The notes beneath the pieces are model-generated. The model did no database searches. It had not been told where the DNA came from and saw only the letters and a list, made by a program, of their open reading frames with translations. Shown piece by piece: positions 11,320 to 23,329 of a DNA stretch of 64,000 nucleotides (within the stretch, counting starts at the first letter, position 1; the number at the start of each line of letters is the position of its first letter). Made by a program: the position numbers and the translations under genes. Origin of the DNA: Strongylocentrotus purpuratus (lineage: Eukaryota > Echinodermata > Echinoidea > Camarodonta > Strongylocentrotidae). The stretch is from positions 10,581,274 through 10,645,273 of the forward strand of contig NW_022145609.1 in the NCBI RefSeq assembly GCF_000002235.5, written 5' to 3'.

Positions 11320-11342
11320 AATAAAGTCAATATTTAAAAAAA
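11320..11342 (+). other. Poly(A) signal followed by short A-run
   Basis: AATAAA at 11320-11325 is followed 10 bp later by an 8-A run (11335-11342). On its own this is common in AT-rich DNA. It matters because it could be the 3' end of the retrocopy whose coding-like part is at 10630-10938. Confidence 0.3.
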
Positions 11343-11675
11343 TACATGAGATTGTTGGCCACTGAATACTGCGAATATTCAGGAACACCAAATTAGAAAT
11401 GACAGCTACCTAATTTGATTGCATCTTTTACATCCTCTTTCGAGTGAATATATTGAATGATACCTTGCATTTGGCTCATGCAGGTGCAACAATTACTGAT
11501 AATCAATTTGATTTAAATCATTTTACTCTCTACCCTTTTCATTACCTGTTAGACAAATCACTTTAGTGTGACTAACTAACCCTAAACACAACATCCGTTG
11601 CCTTTCATGGGATGTCTTTTTTTTCTCTGCATGCAGGTACAACCAGCAAGGCACGCCTCTAAATGAATAGTTTTG

Positions 11676-11740
11676 GGAGGGGTGGGGTGCTGGGGGCGGG
11701 GTGCTGGGGGTGGGTTGCTGGGGGGGGGGGGGCTTGGGGT
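11676..11740 (+). repeat. G-rich GGGGTGCTGG repeat
   Basis: Imperfect repeats of GGGG(T/C)G and GGGTGCTGGGGG end in a G12 run. Many G-runs of 3 or more at short spacing allow a G-quadruplex on the plus strand. Confidence 0.85.
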
Positions 11741-11819
11741 TTCTTACTTTCATTTTGTACATGTGCATCACTTGGGTTCATTTCTAATCAAGAACTTTAA
11801 TTTTCTATTTTCTATTTCT

Positions 11820-11935
11820 TTGTTTCCTTTTTTTTTTAAATCTTTTATTATTCATATCTTTCTTCTTCTTCTTTTTTTTTCTTTTTTTTTTTTTTTTTGG
11901 GGGGGGGGGAGGGGGCTGATGGGGGGGGGGCTGGT
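11820..11935 (+). repeat. Poly(T)-poly(G) tract
   Basis: A TTC/T-rich stretch leads into T17 (11882-11898), directly joined to G11 (11899-11909), then AGGGGG and a G10 run (11921-11930). This is one of six T-to-G or C-to-A homopolymer junctions in the window. Confidence 0.9.
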
Positions 11936-12349
11936 TTTTGAGCATTCCAAGCCCCCTCTACAACCAACACTAGGCCATACTAGGTACATCCTTGTTCCGC
12001 TAACACTCACCATCGTTCTTCCGCTCTAAACATCGTCATCCTCCAAAATGACTGTACTAATGTAATGGGAAGCGGAATTTACCCAGTTACCATGTTTCTT
12101 GTCTCTTGGCAAAGTCAAACACAAGGGGATCCAGAGGTGATTCATGAATTAATGTTTCGCTGGATACCCATAATATTTGTCCTCGGAAAACTCTGATGTT
12201 TGTAAACTTCTAGAAGATGTGACTCAGAAACATGATTGACTTCTAGTAATTAGGCAGAGTACATTTCACCTTGTGTTTATAGCTTCTTCACACGCAGCGC
12301 TGCTATCAGAAAATGTTTCACATCAATCAAAAGATGGTCCATTTATATC
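11936..12349. other. No gene recognised
   Basis: Ordinary composition, no long frame, no repeat ends. It contains a CATCGT/ACGATG-type scatter only. Confidence 0.45.
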
Positions 12350-12538
12350 TTAAAGTGGGACTGTCCTACTTGTAGCTACTTGCTCCCTCTATATAGCAAA
12401 CAATGCCTAAGCGGTACCGGTTGGTCCCCATGATTCCCTTTTTCTTATGTTAATTGAGAGCTGATTTGATGAGACCTGTCAGTGACCATGCGGGGAGGTC
12501 TAATCCCTCCTGGCCAAAATAGTGCAGATAGATTTTAA
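12350..12538 (-). mobile_element. TTAA-flanked MITE, copy B
   Basis: TTAA at 12350-12353 and 12535-12538. In minus orientation it shows the family order: GGAGGGATTAGACC, GGTCACTGACAGGT, a GCTCTCAATTAACATAAG block, ATCATGGGGACCAA, GAGGGAGCAAGTAGCTACAA. Length 189 bp. Confidence 0.8.
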
Positions 12539-14240
12539 GGTATACAATAAGTTAAGAAATTTCTTTCAAAAGTTTATGAATGTTTACATATATTAATTTA
12601 ACTCTGAATATTAAATACAATATTGTTCCATGACATTTAGGTAGGCTTTGTGAAAATTTGTGACTATGGCAATAAAGTATTGGTGAAAAATATCCACTAT
12701 CTCAGAGAGAACAGTCTTGCTCCATTTTCGTTTTCCTTTTAAATTGATAGAACTTACTACCATCGTAAAATGCAGTAATAAGAATTGTTCATGTTTTTAA
12801 TTTCTTGACAACTGCACTTTTATTCTTAAAAAAAGAAGAACTATGATAAACATGTACATAGCTATTTGTCTAATAATTTTTCGAGGTATATAGCCCCTTG
12901 GTAAAATCATTAAAAAAACAAATAAAGTGAATTAAATAATAAAAAAAGTTCAAAACATATTTAATAAATCCTAAGTTTTTGTAATTGTCCAAGCTATTCA
13001 TTGACCGTATTGCCGTTTCATGCACATTCACATCATAATTGATTACGTACAGCGGAATTCCGTTATGAGCAATACTCCATCCTAATTGATTACTTAAATA
13101 AGGGGAACTCCCCTCCCTTTCCTCTACCTTCGATGGAGTCACTGACCAATTGTTCTGGAGGATGGTGTCCTTTCTTAACCCTAACCCGATGTAGAACAGA
13201 TCTGGAAATTATCCATGAGAAATGATTCATGTCTGTTTCGAATTAGCCTTATTAGCAAGCATAACTCATCACCCTGTGGTCAATTGCCCATACAAAAACA
13301 ATTATGGTAATGATCATATATCCTGATGTATTTAATATCTATTACCTATTGAATACATAACATAATTGCATATATCCCGGAACAGCTTCAGAATAAGACT
13401 GCAAGGGTTATGGTAGAAAAAAACAAAGCCCCCTCTTCAGAAATCTCTTTTTACTTAAATGTATAAAAAGCGTACCAGTAGATGTATAGCTAGCATCAAC
13501 AATTTTTATTAGAAGTGAGACAATATACCCCCCCCCCCCCTCCCAACAAACAAACAAACAAAAATATTCATGTTTTGTATCTAGCATCCTACTAATTCAC
13601 AAAATAATAAGTCCTCTGAAAGGAACAGAACTGCACTATGACTCTGGAAAAATATGGAATTAAATTTGTTGTAGTTATCCCTAAAGGGAGAAGGGACATC
13701 CAAAATTCAATGTTAATCAATAAACCAAAGAAACTATATACCAAAAAAGCTAAGTTCCAAAAGTGTACATTTTTATTCTCCCACAGGTCTTTGGTGTCAC
13801 AGACCTTTGGTCATCTGTGCTAAAGCTCCTAAAAATGGAAGTCACTGGTGATGAGTAGTGTCCTGAGCCTTGGTCAATATTTTTTTCTGTGGCTTTCCTC
13901 ACTTAAATTGCCACTTCTGGGTTTTTTATAATTCAAAGCAGCAAACACTGACTGCACCCAAAGCATGCTGCACTTAGTCATAAATCATAAAATGGCATAA
14001 ATGATAATATTTCAGCTTCTACACTAATTCAATTTTTTTCTTTCCAATTATCAATTGTCACTAATAATTTTGTTTTGTAGAACAAAGAATTCAACAGGCT
14101 TTGATTTTCAATGTTCTTGTTCCTGTTTTATTATGACTGTTGTTATTGTGTTTTTTTTATTGATCAGGATCAGGAAGCATTTTTCTCTCAGAAAGCCTTA
14201 TGTCATATATTGTAAGAATGTAAATTCCTCTTTTATATTC
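12539..14240. other. No gene; C13 run and CAAA repeat
   Basis: C13 at 13528-13540 is followed by (ACAA)n to 13562. A small ACAGGTCTTTGG/CAGACCTTTGG near-inverted pair lies at 13785-13812. Frames are short and random-looking. Confidence 0.5.
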
Positions 14241-14346
14241 CTTTTTTCCCTCTCCTTCTCCCACCCCCCCCCCCCCTCCCTTCCCCTCTCTCTCTCTCTC
14301 TCTCTCTCCCTCTCATTTCTCTCCATTCCAGTTTCTCTCAATCTCA

Positions 14347-14398
<52 letters not shown>

Positions 14399-14410
14399 TC
14401 CCTCCCTCCA
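14241..14410 (+). repeat. Poly(C) and (CT)n tract
   Basis: A C14 run is followed by TCCC and two (CT)n blocks (about 14286-14308 and 14350-14394). The long serine/leucine frame over it is only translated repeat. Confidence 0.95.
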
Positions 14411-16230
14411 CTATGGAATAGCTGAACTAAAACTAGCCCAGTAAAACTAGCTCAGATTTCCCTAAAAATATAATTCTGAAATGCAATCTTCCAGCCTTCT
14501 TGGTTCATCCGTTTCAAGCAGTGAGGATAGACGAGACCTTTTGATGAATTTAAAACCAACATTCTTGACCCATGGCGGAATGGGGTATATGATATTGGTA
14601 ACAAGGACAAATTCTTGCTTCTTGTTGACAGAGCCTCCTTATTAACATCCCTCTTCATCATGCTGATAACAAATTTTCAGAAATTAACTGAGACATGATT
14701 ATACATCACAAAACACTATAATCTGCATCAGAATGGCTTTCAAAAATCATGCATAGCTTCCAAACAGAAAACAGCTATGTATTTAATACAATTTATTAAA
14801 ACAAGTATCAAATAGTGAAGCCTAGACCACTTTGTGGTTAATGAGTGAAGTCAATAAGTATTATATATCTTCACTCATATATAAGGAGAGGATCATGATA
14901 TAGTTAAGTGCATCATAAAACATTATAAAAAAAGTGAAAATTCTGCATCATGTATAGCTGTACCGGCCATACACATCCTACAATACAAATATCTACTGAA
15001 ATATAATATGATGCCTTTTGTTTTCTATACAACAATATCAGACCTAACTTGGCAACTCCCAATCTGTGTTCATAGACAATATAATACTCGATTAAAAACT
15101 GGCAATTTTCAGTTACATGTAATGGCTGACTCATGCTACCGTCACACAAATGACAAGGCTATTAAATCATGCAATTCGTGCAAACTTGTTCTGAGCACGA
15201 CATGTTTCAAGCTCTGCGCAAGAAAGATTTAAGCCAGACTGAGCCTATATGCAAGGTTAAAAGACTTCTAGCCAAACAAATTAATACAGGATCAATCTTA
15301 AAACCAGTAATTAAATTAAGCGCAATCTCCTACATTGTAAGTAGCCCCATTACAGCACAAGGATTTACAAACTTTTTCAAGCCGAGAGTAAAGAATTGAG
15401 AATGAGTTTCTCTTTCCTTCTTTCTATAGGCTTAATTAAGTTTAAATCTTGTTTTATTAAACAAGTTTTAAGATCATGTCTTGTTCAAGTACTTATCTTG
15501 TAAGAAAAATCAACATTCAGTAATACAAATAGATGATACCAGTAGCCAATATATCAATACCCAATAAGTGCTCATAAATTGTTTTCAACTTGCATACAAG
15601 CTTTCTGAAATTATGTAAAGAAGTTTCAAACTATACTCCTATTTCATTATTTCTTTTTAAAAACTTATACAAATTCAGTTTCTTACCTTTCAGTGCTCAC
15701 ACAGGATGTCTGTTACTCCCTGCCCCGATCAAATACAGATCTGAAATGACAACAACAAAAATTGACACAAATATGTAAAATATAGGCCTGTCAATATTTT
15801 CATTTCAAACACAAGGAAATCAATCTAGAAAATGAAGAATAATTACTAATCAATCTTTATCAATGAAAGTAAATGATTAGAAAAGAAGGCCAACAACTGT
15901 GTAGGGACACTGCTACTATATATGTTCCTTGGTATCTCATTTTTGCATCTTTCAAAGGGTTGATTTTGACCCCTTCTATCTTCTTCAAAACTCTTATCTG
16001 GGTGTGGCGTACGTATACAACGTACACAATTATAGATGCTGCTTTCTATAATGTAAGAGTATTTGATAAACTAGTGCTCTTTCTCAGTGAACTATACAAG
16101 CACTCAGTTACTTTATTTAAAAAAATATATAGAATATTAAATAAAGAATTAAAAAAGAGAAATGGAGAAAAAAAAAGTGTGATAGGGAATTATATCCATA
16201 AGGAAAAATATTTTAATGACAAATAAAGAA
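14411..16230. other. AT-rich, no gene recognised
   Basis: A small hairpin, AATGAGTGAAG ... CTTCACTCAT, lies at 14840-14880. The frame at 15873-16226 (117 codons) is AT-driven, ends in lysine-rich low complexity and matches nothing known to me. Confidence 0.45.
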
Positions 16231-16460
16231 AGATTGAAGGATGGATGAGGAAAGAGAGGGAAAAGAGAGGAAAGAGAGAAGAGGGGTCTTATATTATACA
16301 TGTAGCAGGGGGAGGGGGTGAGAGGGGTGATCTACAGACATCCAGGTAGAGAGACAGACAGAAACACAACAAGAGACAGAGACAGAGATAGACAGACGGA
16401 GAGAAAGAGAGACATAGACAGAGATGGACAGACAGACACACAGACACACAAACTGAAGGG
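16231..16460 (+). repeat. Purine-rich GA/GACA microsatellite region
   Basis: GAAAGAGAGG-type strings, then (GACA)n and (GACAGA)n between about 16340 and 16450, on the plus strand. Confidence 0.9.
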
Positions 16461-17065
16461 AGAGACAAGGAGTAAACTAGAGAAGTACAGGTAGTCAGAA
16501 TTTAAACACATGTATGAAAATATCAAGAAAGTGAGCTGTAGGGTATATACAGACTACAACAAAACACCACAAGATAAAGATTTAGACCAACATGTAACTG
16601 CAAGTAACCACAATAGTAACCAAAACCATCTCATCACAACACAGGTCATGAAGTACTCGTACCTGAGCTGATTCAATTCACAAGTTATTTCATGTTGGTA
16701 GTTGAAAGACGAAGATATACCAATCACTTTGGTCTAAGTGTACAATTGGTAAATGGTTGACGTGTTATGCCTGCTATCTCATTCATTGCATTCCAAACTC
16801 ACCGCACATGTCAGTTTCAATACCAGTTATCTTAATGTCATCCAGTGATGGCTCTTAAGTATGTCTTAAAGGAAAGTATCAAGTAGGAGCATAGGCTACA
16901 GAAGTGAATACAATTTTTCATATTGTGCTACATGTATCAAGTGACTATTAAGAATGAATTCAATTTAGCAAAATTTTGCAGAGCTCTTTTATGTTTCTAA
17001 TCCCACAAGATAAATTAACAAAGATCCTGTAATCAATTAAAATTGGACTTGCCATATGCTTTCGG

Positions 17066-17138
17066 TGAGAGACAAAGAGAGTGAGATAAAGAAAAAGAAA
17101 ATATAGAAACTGAGAGAGAGAGAAACAGACAGATAGAC

Positions 17139-17186
<48 letters not shown>
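17066..17186 (+). repeat. (GA)n microsatellite
   Basis: Interrupted GA repeats end in about 22 clean GA units (17142-17186). Confidence 0.95.
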
Positions 17187-17188
<2 letters not shown>

Positions 17189-17308
17189 ATGTTACTTGTG
17201 CTTTCAACTACTGAATACTATGTCCATCTTTTTATATTTGCTATATGGATTCATACAGTTTTATGTATGTTTTTATATATTCAGTGAATACATGAATTTA
17301 ATGTAATT

Positions 17309-17335
17309 GAGAGAGAGAGAGAGCAAGGGACAGGG

Positions 17336-17401
<66 letters not shown>

Positions 17402-17428
17402 AAGAGAGACAGAGAGGGGGTGAGGAGA
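17309..17428 (+). repeat. (GA)n microsatellite, second block
   Basis: Three GA blocks are separated by short interruptions. The spacer from 17186 is 120 bp of unrelated AT-rich DNA. Confidence 0.95.
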
Positions 17429-18308
17429 CTTATTGCGGATCAGTACCAAATCAATAGTTTATCTAGCTAAGATGTAGACATGGTGGATGTCTTATACTTA
17501 TCTTATACCATTCATGGTATTTCTCCATTTTATTACATAATATTATGTTTCCTTCTATGTTTGTTGAGAAGACATTGGAGAAAAACGTTCTGCAAAATGT
17601 TCTGTAAAATGTTCTGTGTTTCCATTTCTGAGACACATTAAATTTAAAAAAACCTAAAACACAACCCTTCTTTACCATCTGAAGCTGACGGTCTAAAATA
17701 CATGCAGAATGCTAACTTTTTACATTTTTACATTTTTCTTTAAAGTTTTAAAATCATCCAGTATTCCTACACCTAAAATGCAATTAAATCATAACAAACA
17801 AACCATATCAACAGAGATTTCTGTTTTCTCATCTCCCTATTGTGGAAATCATCTCAAAGAATTTTTATGAAAGAGTTACATCTCACAAATGAAATGTTGT
17901 AAGAGATGAATATGGTGACTCATTATTCTTGGTTAAGAGTCAGTAGGGCATTAGCCTTTTGATAAATGATATGTCACCTTGGAATTAAACATGATATATA
18001 TATATTTATATCATATACATGTATATTGAAAATCAATGCTGACTCATTTCATCCTAAAAATAAGCCTTCCTAAATAAAGCGAGGTATAAAGTAAGGACAA
18101 GTTTTAATGTAGAAAAGTGAAAAGTAGCACTCAACACATACATTTGAGCGTTAAATGATCTTTTTATTTAATTATCTTGTCACTCTTCCATGTGACCGCA
18201 AGTACACTATGAAATGTCCGAACTAATCATATTACAGGTGTGTTACACAGTGAGCTTGTCATCATCGTATCAATTCACATTAGTGTAAAGCTAGTGAATG
18301 TCAGAATG
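17429..18308. other. No gene recognised
   Basis: Three consecutive AAAATGTTCTGT-like 12-mers lie at about 17585-17620. The rest is AT-rich unique DNA. Confidence 0.45.
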
Positions 18309-18348
18309 CCTGACCTAGCAGTTTACGTAAGTAAACAGGTAGGTCAGG
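18309..18348. repeat. 40-bp hairpin, 18-bp stem
   Basis: CCTGACCTAGCAGTTTAC and its complement (two mismatches) are separated by GTAA. It is too short-looped for a usual microRNA precursor. A third, shorter ACCTGTTTAGAC echo follows at 18370. Confidence 0.6.
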
Positions 18349-18975
18349 TATACAGCAACATGTAAATCACCTGTTTAGACAAGTAGCATTTAAAACAGCA
18401 CATTTCTCACCTTAATTGGGCTTGCAGAAAAGAAAATACCAGTTTATAATGATGAAAATCATATGTGTAACAGGAAATCAAATAAAAATTGACTTTTGTT
18501 TCCTTCAAAATGACAATGTCCCTGAACATTTGCATTTGTTCAGGACTATGTCAAAGTTATGATTTAGATTCATTTATTTTCAGCAAAAATAGTTGGCTGC
18601 TGTAACTATTCATTGTACACAACAAGTCAACAAAAAATAGATTGCAATAGACTATTTAACAGTCCTCTGCAATCCTAAAAACAGTCTGTGTTACATTGTT
18701 GAGTTATTGTGATATAATGGTAATTTAATGGAAGGTTTGATATGATTATTTCTTTAATATATATCAATTTAGATTGTAGGTAAAAGAAAGCTATTCTCTA
18801 CTTTGTCTCAATACCGTTGGCTCTTTGACATGAACACAGTACAATGTCCTCTATGTGATTTAGATTGAACTGACCAAGGTACTTTTGTAATTCACTTACA
18901 ATTACAAATTAACACTTTCCACACAACAGATCAATGGTTTACAAAAAGAGTACACTTCCTGGTCTAAAACAATAT

Positions 18976-19059
18976 TGTCTGTTTGGAACCAGAAGGCGTT
19001 ACTTCATATACAATGTTCTTTGGCACAGAGATGACACCCTTCTAACACCGAACATATGA
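18976..19059. repeat. Short hairpin repeat, copy 2
   Basis: Left arm TCTGTTTGGAACCAGAAGGC with GTTA; right arm GACACCCTTCTAACACCGAACA. Arms are moderately decayed; loop about 30 bp. Confidence 0.75.
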
Positions 19060-19510
19060 TGTGTATTTCCCTTTCAACATTTAAACCAATTCCTTGCCAT
19101 AAAACGCCATCTGGAATTAAAATAAAAATATCTGGAAAACACTAATAGAGTTGAGGTATACATGTACTTTACATTGAAGATTATCATTACTCTTTTCACC
19201 CTCTTCCTCAATATGTGTCCTTTTCTACTTGGTAGTTTTCTACAATCGCTCTCATATTCATGTTCTTTTAAATCATAAGAAAACACAATCCCAACTATTT
19301 TAGAAAAATCAACTCAAGGGCAAAAAACATCATATTCAGGTTACATAATACACCATTTTCACGTTCACACATTTCAATAGGTGATGCACAAGGCTATTAA
19401 AATTGCTTTAGGTTCATTTTTTTCTGAAGTAGTTGCTATTGTATTACGTACAAATTGACACTTTTTATGCGGTTCTACATACCAACAGTATGTGTGAGCA
19501 TGTAAGTCCT

Positions 19511-19704
19511 TTAAAACCCATCTGTACTAGTGAACAGGAGGGATTAGACCACACAGCGAGGTCACTGGCAGGTGGCTATCTCATTAACTCAGCTCTCAAT
19601 TAACATAAGAAAAAAAGGATCATGGGGGACCAACAGGCACTGATTGGGGAAGTTTTCTATATAGAGGGAGCAAGTAGCTACAAGTAGTGCAGTGCGACTT
19701 CAAA
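19511..19704 (+). mobile_element. TTAA-type MITE, copy C
   Basis: TTAA at the left (19511); the right border has drifted to TCAAA. Interior blocks are AACAGGAGGGATTAGACC, AGGTCACTGGCAGGTGG, the GCTCTCAATTAACATAAG block and GAGGGAGCAAGTAGCTACAA. It is about 194 bp. Confidence 0.8.
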
Positions 19705-19844
19705 AGTGGCTAGGTGCATGTACTTTTTTGCCATCAAGTTTCCTATTCTAACACTCTCAAGATCTCTCTTTCTTTTCTTTTGTCTCATCTGAATCTTGTT
19801 TCTCCATCACCCTCACCCTACCCATCACTCAGGAGGAGGTTAGC

Positions 19845-20220
19845 ATTCCGAAAGGACATTAATGTGTCATTCCAGTTCCTGGTGTGAGCGGTATAAAGCC
19901 GATGTAATTAGAGTTTAATGAGTCGTGACTGTTGCTAATGAGCACCTCTCACCATTCCTCTTTCTTTTCTTCAGATCATCTTTTGGCGCTAGAAGGGCAT
20001 TGACCCATGTACTTTAACACAGAGTTAACACCTTCTAACTCTGAACAGATAACTATAATTTATCACTGTAGGTGTGCATCCGTTCCACACCGTAATGATC
20101 CCAGCAAGATCCCAGCAAGATCCCGGTATGGGGTCGATCGGTGTCAGGTAATGATCGCTGATGCGTTAATGAGTTAACAAGACGATGACAAGTTAGTGTC
20201 TACACAGATTAACCCTTACT
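19845..20220 (+). promoter_or_regulatory. Candidate enhancer: cluster of TAATGA sites
   Basis: Five plus-strand TAATGA motifs (19916, 19936, 20093, 20149, 20167) and one TAATTA (19905) fall in about 270 bp. Two extend to TAATGATC. This is the core class bound by homeodomain proteins. There is also a direct repeat of CAGCAAGATCC at 20102-20123. Composition is more balanced than the flanks. A hairpin repeat (19974-20053) splits the cluster. No activity can be inferred from sequence alone. Confidence 0.4.
19974..20053. repeat. Short hairpin repeat, copy 3
   Basis: Arms GCGCTAGAAGGGCATTGAC and GAGTTAACACCTTCTAACTC plus an outer AGATCA/TGAACAGAT pair. It sits within the TAATGA cluster. Confidence 0.7.
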
Positions 20221-21560
20221 GTGCTATCCAGTTCACAAAAATATTAGAAACTTTCAAAAGTTAATTTTAAATTTGTATTTTGCTGCGATGCCCTACTCAC
20301 TAGCCACTAACCTCTCAAAACACAGCTAAAGAAAACTTTAGCCATGCCCTCATGTTATTGGCCTCTGACTAACCAAATTGACCTGCCCCTAAAACATTTA
20401 TTCCTGCAGGCTATCTCACAGAGCATTTTCATTGTTCAACTGAGCATGTTTGTGCCCCTGGCATAAGACTATTTAAAGATTGTAAAGATTAAAATATCAA
20501 ACTTTGATAAACTTTTTATGTTGAGAAATAATACAACTATCTAAATCTAATTTGAAAAATTGTCATAAAAGAATTTTGATTAAGAATGAATAGGAATTTA
20601 TTACAAATTGTTAATTAGCTCTTTAAACCTGTTCATAAACTGACCACCAGGTATATGCATAGTGCAGAGATCATTTAAGGACAGATGAGAATCTATAAAT
20701 ATTTCAAAGCTTAATAAGCATTTGTTGATTTACATTATTTTGCCTTTGAATATGAAATACACTTCACAAAAGTGTATCATAACCCCTAGGGCAGTCTACA
20801 CAAAATAATACACCTCCATGCATAAATTTAAATATATTATCTAACTCCTTATCAGTCTGCACTTGATATCCTTTTTAATGAGAACTCCATGTACAAGGGA
20901 AGTATGACTAACTTAACAATGAGCACCAAAAGGTTACAATCACACTTGATGATTGCTATTGAAGACATTTTCGTCAGATATTCAGGGTCCACAATAGAAG
21001 TACTTCAAGACTATCAAAACATTTCATGTTTGCCAGTCCTCGTTCTCTGTTGGGAAGAATAACATAGCAAACTGATTCAAGATGTTGATATTTCAAATAA
21101 AGGGAGGGCCAACAAACTTACTTTGTTTGATAAAGACACAAAAGATTGCATTTTCAACAAAAGGGAAGAGAAAGACGGAGAAAAGAAGTAGGTTTCGTCT
21201 ATTTGTGTCGAGTCTCACACCTCTCTGAAAATGACCTAATATTTTGAATTGAAGATTTGACCTAATTCATGATCCCTAGATGTGTCATCAATTTTCTCTT
21301 CTGCAGCGCCCATCTTTCCTTTCTCTGTGTCAATATTTGCTGTTACCCGAATTGTTAACCAACAAAGTTCATCTACTTTGTATAGCAAGTCCCTTTTCTA
21401 AACATAAGTATTTTTCCTTTACAGTGGTTCCTTGGATTAGATGTGTAGAATGTTCAATATAATTGGAGGAAAGGTGAGATTTAAAACGACGAAAGTGTCA
21501 AGTCATCTGTGCAAGAAGGAGCAATGACCACAAGTGCTATCAACATCTAGGTTCCAGCTC
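20221..21560. other. AT-rich, no gene recognised
   Basis: No repeat ends and no frame beyond about 60 codons that looks coding. Confidence 0.45.
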
Positions 21561-21870
21561 TTATAACTCCCCCCTCCTCCCCCTTGCATTCCCCTCTTTC
21601 CTCTTTTACTCCTTTCAGTCCTTACATGCTTTTCTCTCATTCCCCTCCTCTCTAGTCTCGACCCTGTCTCCTTCTCTCCCTCCCCTTCCTCGCTCTGTAT
21701 TTCTCTCACTCTCTCTTTCTCTCTCCCTCCCTTCCTCTCCCTTCCCTCCTTCCTTCCCTCCACTCTTTCTCTCTTCCTGTCTCCCTCTCTATACCCCCTC
21801 TCTCATTTCTCACCCTCTCTCCCTCCCCCTCTTTCTCTGATGATTTTCTTGCTGTTTTCGCTCTCTCTCT

Positions 21871-21906
<36 letters not shown>

Positions 21907-22046
21907 TTTTCTTTTCTCTCTCTCCACTTCTCTCTTATTTCCCCATCTCTGATCTCTCTGCCCCTGTCTCTCCTTTCTCTTTCTCATGTTCATTGCTACC
22001 CCCTCCCCTTATCCCCCTTACCCCCTCCCCTTTCACACAGTCCTTC
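21561..22046 (+). repeat. Long polypyrimidine (CT/C) tract
   Basis: Nearly 490 bp of C and T with few purines: CCCCTC, CTCTTT, CCTTCC and (CT)n blocks, with the cleanest (CT)n at 21860-21908. Overlapping Arg/Glu-rich and Ser/Leu-rich frames on the two strands are artefacts of it. Such tracts can form triplex (H) DNA. Confidence 0.95.
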
Positions 22047-23329
22047 CATCAGTAGTTCACTCAGCGGGACGTCATCATCCAAATCATGAGTTTAGTATAA
22101 GCGAGCCTTGAAGCCCAGACGGCAAATTTCCTACGAGAGAGAGATACAGGTCAACGATCTTTGTGCTCCACACGCAAACAAGTGCTTTATATAAACCCTC
22201 TCATCAACTCATTATACCTTTCATATCCCTTTGAATTCACATTCCAAAATATTGGCTTTTACAAAAGAAGGATATACTCCTTCACAAAAATGACCCTGGG
22301 TGCCTACTTATTGTAAAGTAATTCCCCTTTTTTTGTAAGGTAGTTACAACTACTTGTCACAGTGACCAAGAGGTAAAGTGAAATTGTGTTGTGGACATAT
22401 ATTCCTTTTTATGGATATAGACATACATTATGTGGGTGCATGTATTTAGATTATTATGGCAGAAAAGGTACATGTAAGTTCAATAGATTTTTTCCGGGGG
22501 GGGGGGGGGGGGGATACGTATGTATTACTGAATTAAACAAATAATATAATAACTTTTAAATACACATATCAATAGCAAGCCTGCACCTCAGGAACTTTAG
22601 AAGCCTTGTGGTATATTGGTTGACTTTTCCCACTTTCAATGAAAATAGAGTTGATTGATTCTGGAGTATGTGTAGGACTTCAGTCGCTACTTCACAGGTA
22701 AAATGGAATGTCAACATCTACTTAAGATTAAAGATTAACTGACATTCCTTATAATGGGGAAGGGTGTCATTCCGTCCAAAAGCCATACCCTTTTATCAAC
22801 AGCTATATCACTCCTAAACATTGAAATAAGAAACTTCATGACATGAAACTTTCATGAATTGGTAATGAAGGAAGTTTTAAGACAAATAGCTTTCGAAAAT
22901 TGTGAAAACTCGTCTTGTGAATTCATTCACTTTTGTGGTACAAAAACTTGCAAATCCCCATCTCAATCAAACTTGTGAAAACTGAGACTTCTTTGCAGAC
23001 AAAAGTTTCTGCCTTCACATGATTGCATGTCTACCCCCTCCTACACACCCTCCCACCCCCCCCCCATCACCATTTCCTCCCATTCATACCCCTTCCTCTG
23101 ACGTCTACTCCATTTATCACACCCATCATGTCGCCATGATCATCTTTTGTTCCTCCTTTCTCTTTTCTTTCTATTTTCATCTTAATTCTACTGTCTCTGT
23201 GGCATCTGTCTCAGTTCCTTCTCGTCTTCACATCCCTACAAAATTATCACCATAGATACCATCACTCGCTACTAATAGGGCATCTGCCTATTAAACTGCA
23301 ATCTTTGTGACCTAGTCAGTAGATAGGTT
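22047..23329. other. No gene; G18 run
   Basis: GACGTCATC (CRE-like) lies at about 22070. G18 at 22496-22513. A C-rich patch lies at 23030-23100. No coding frame was recognised. Confidence 0.45.

Noticed and set aside
14055-14444. 129-codon frame rich in Ser/Leu/Pro
   Set aside because: Its length comes from the (CT)n and poly(C) tract. The same holds for frames at 10012-10299, 16332-16526, 21503-22055, 29977-30439, 32202-32438, 41041-41477, 43224-43493 and 55429-55847.
18309-18348. microRNA precursor
   Set aside because: The stem is only 18 bp with a 4-base loop, and no known animal microRNA seed was recognised.
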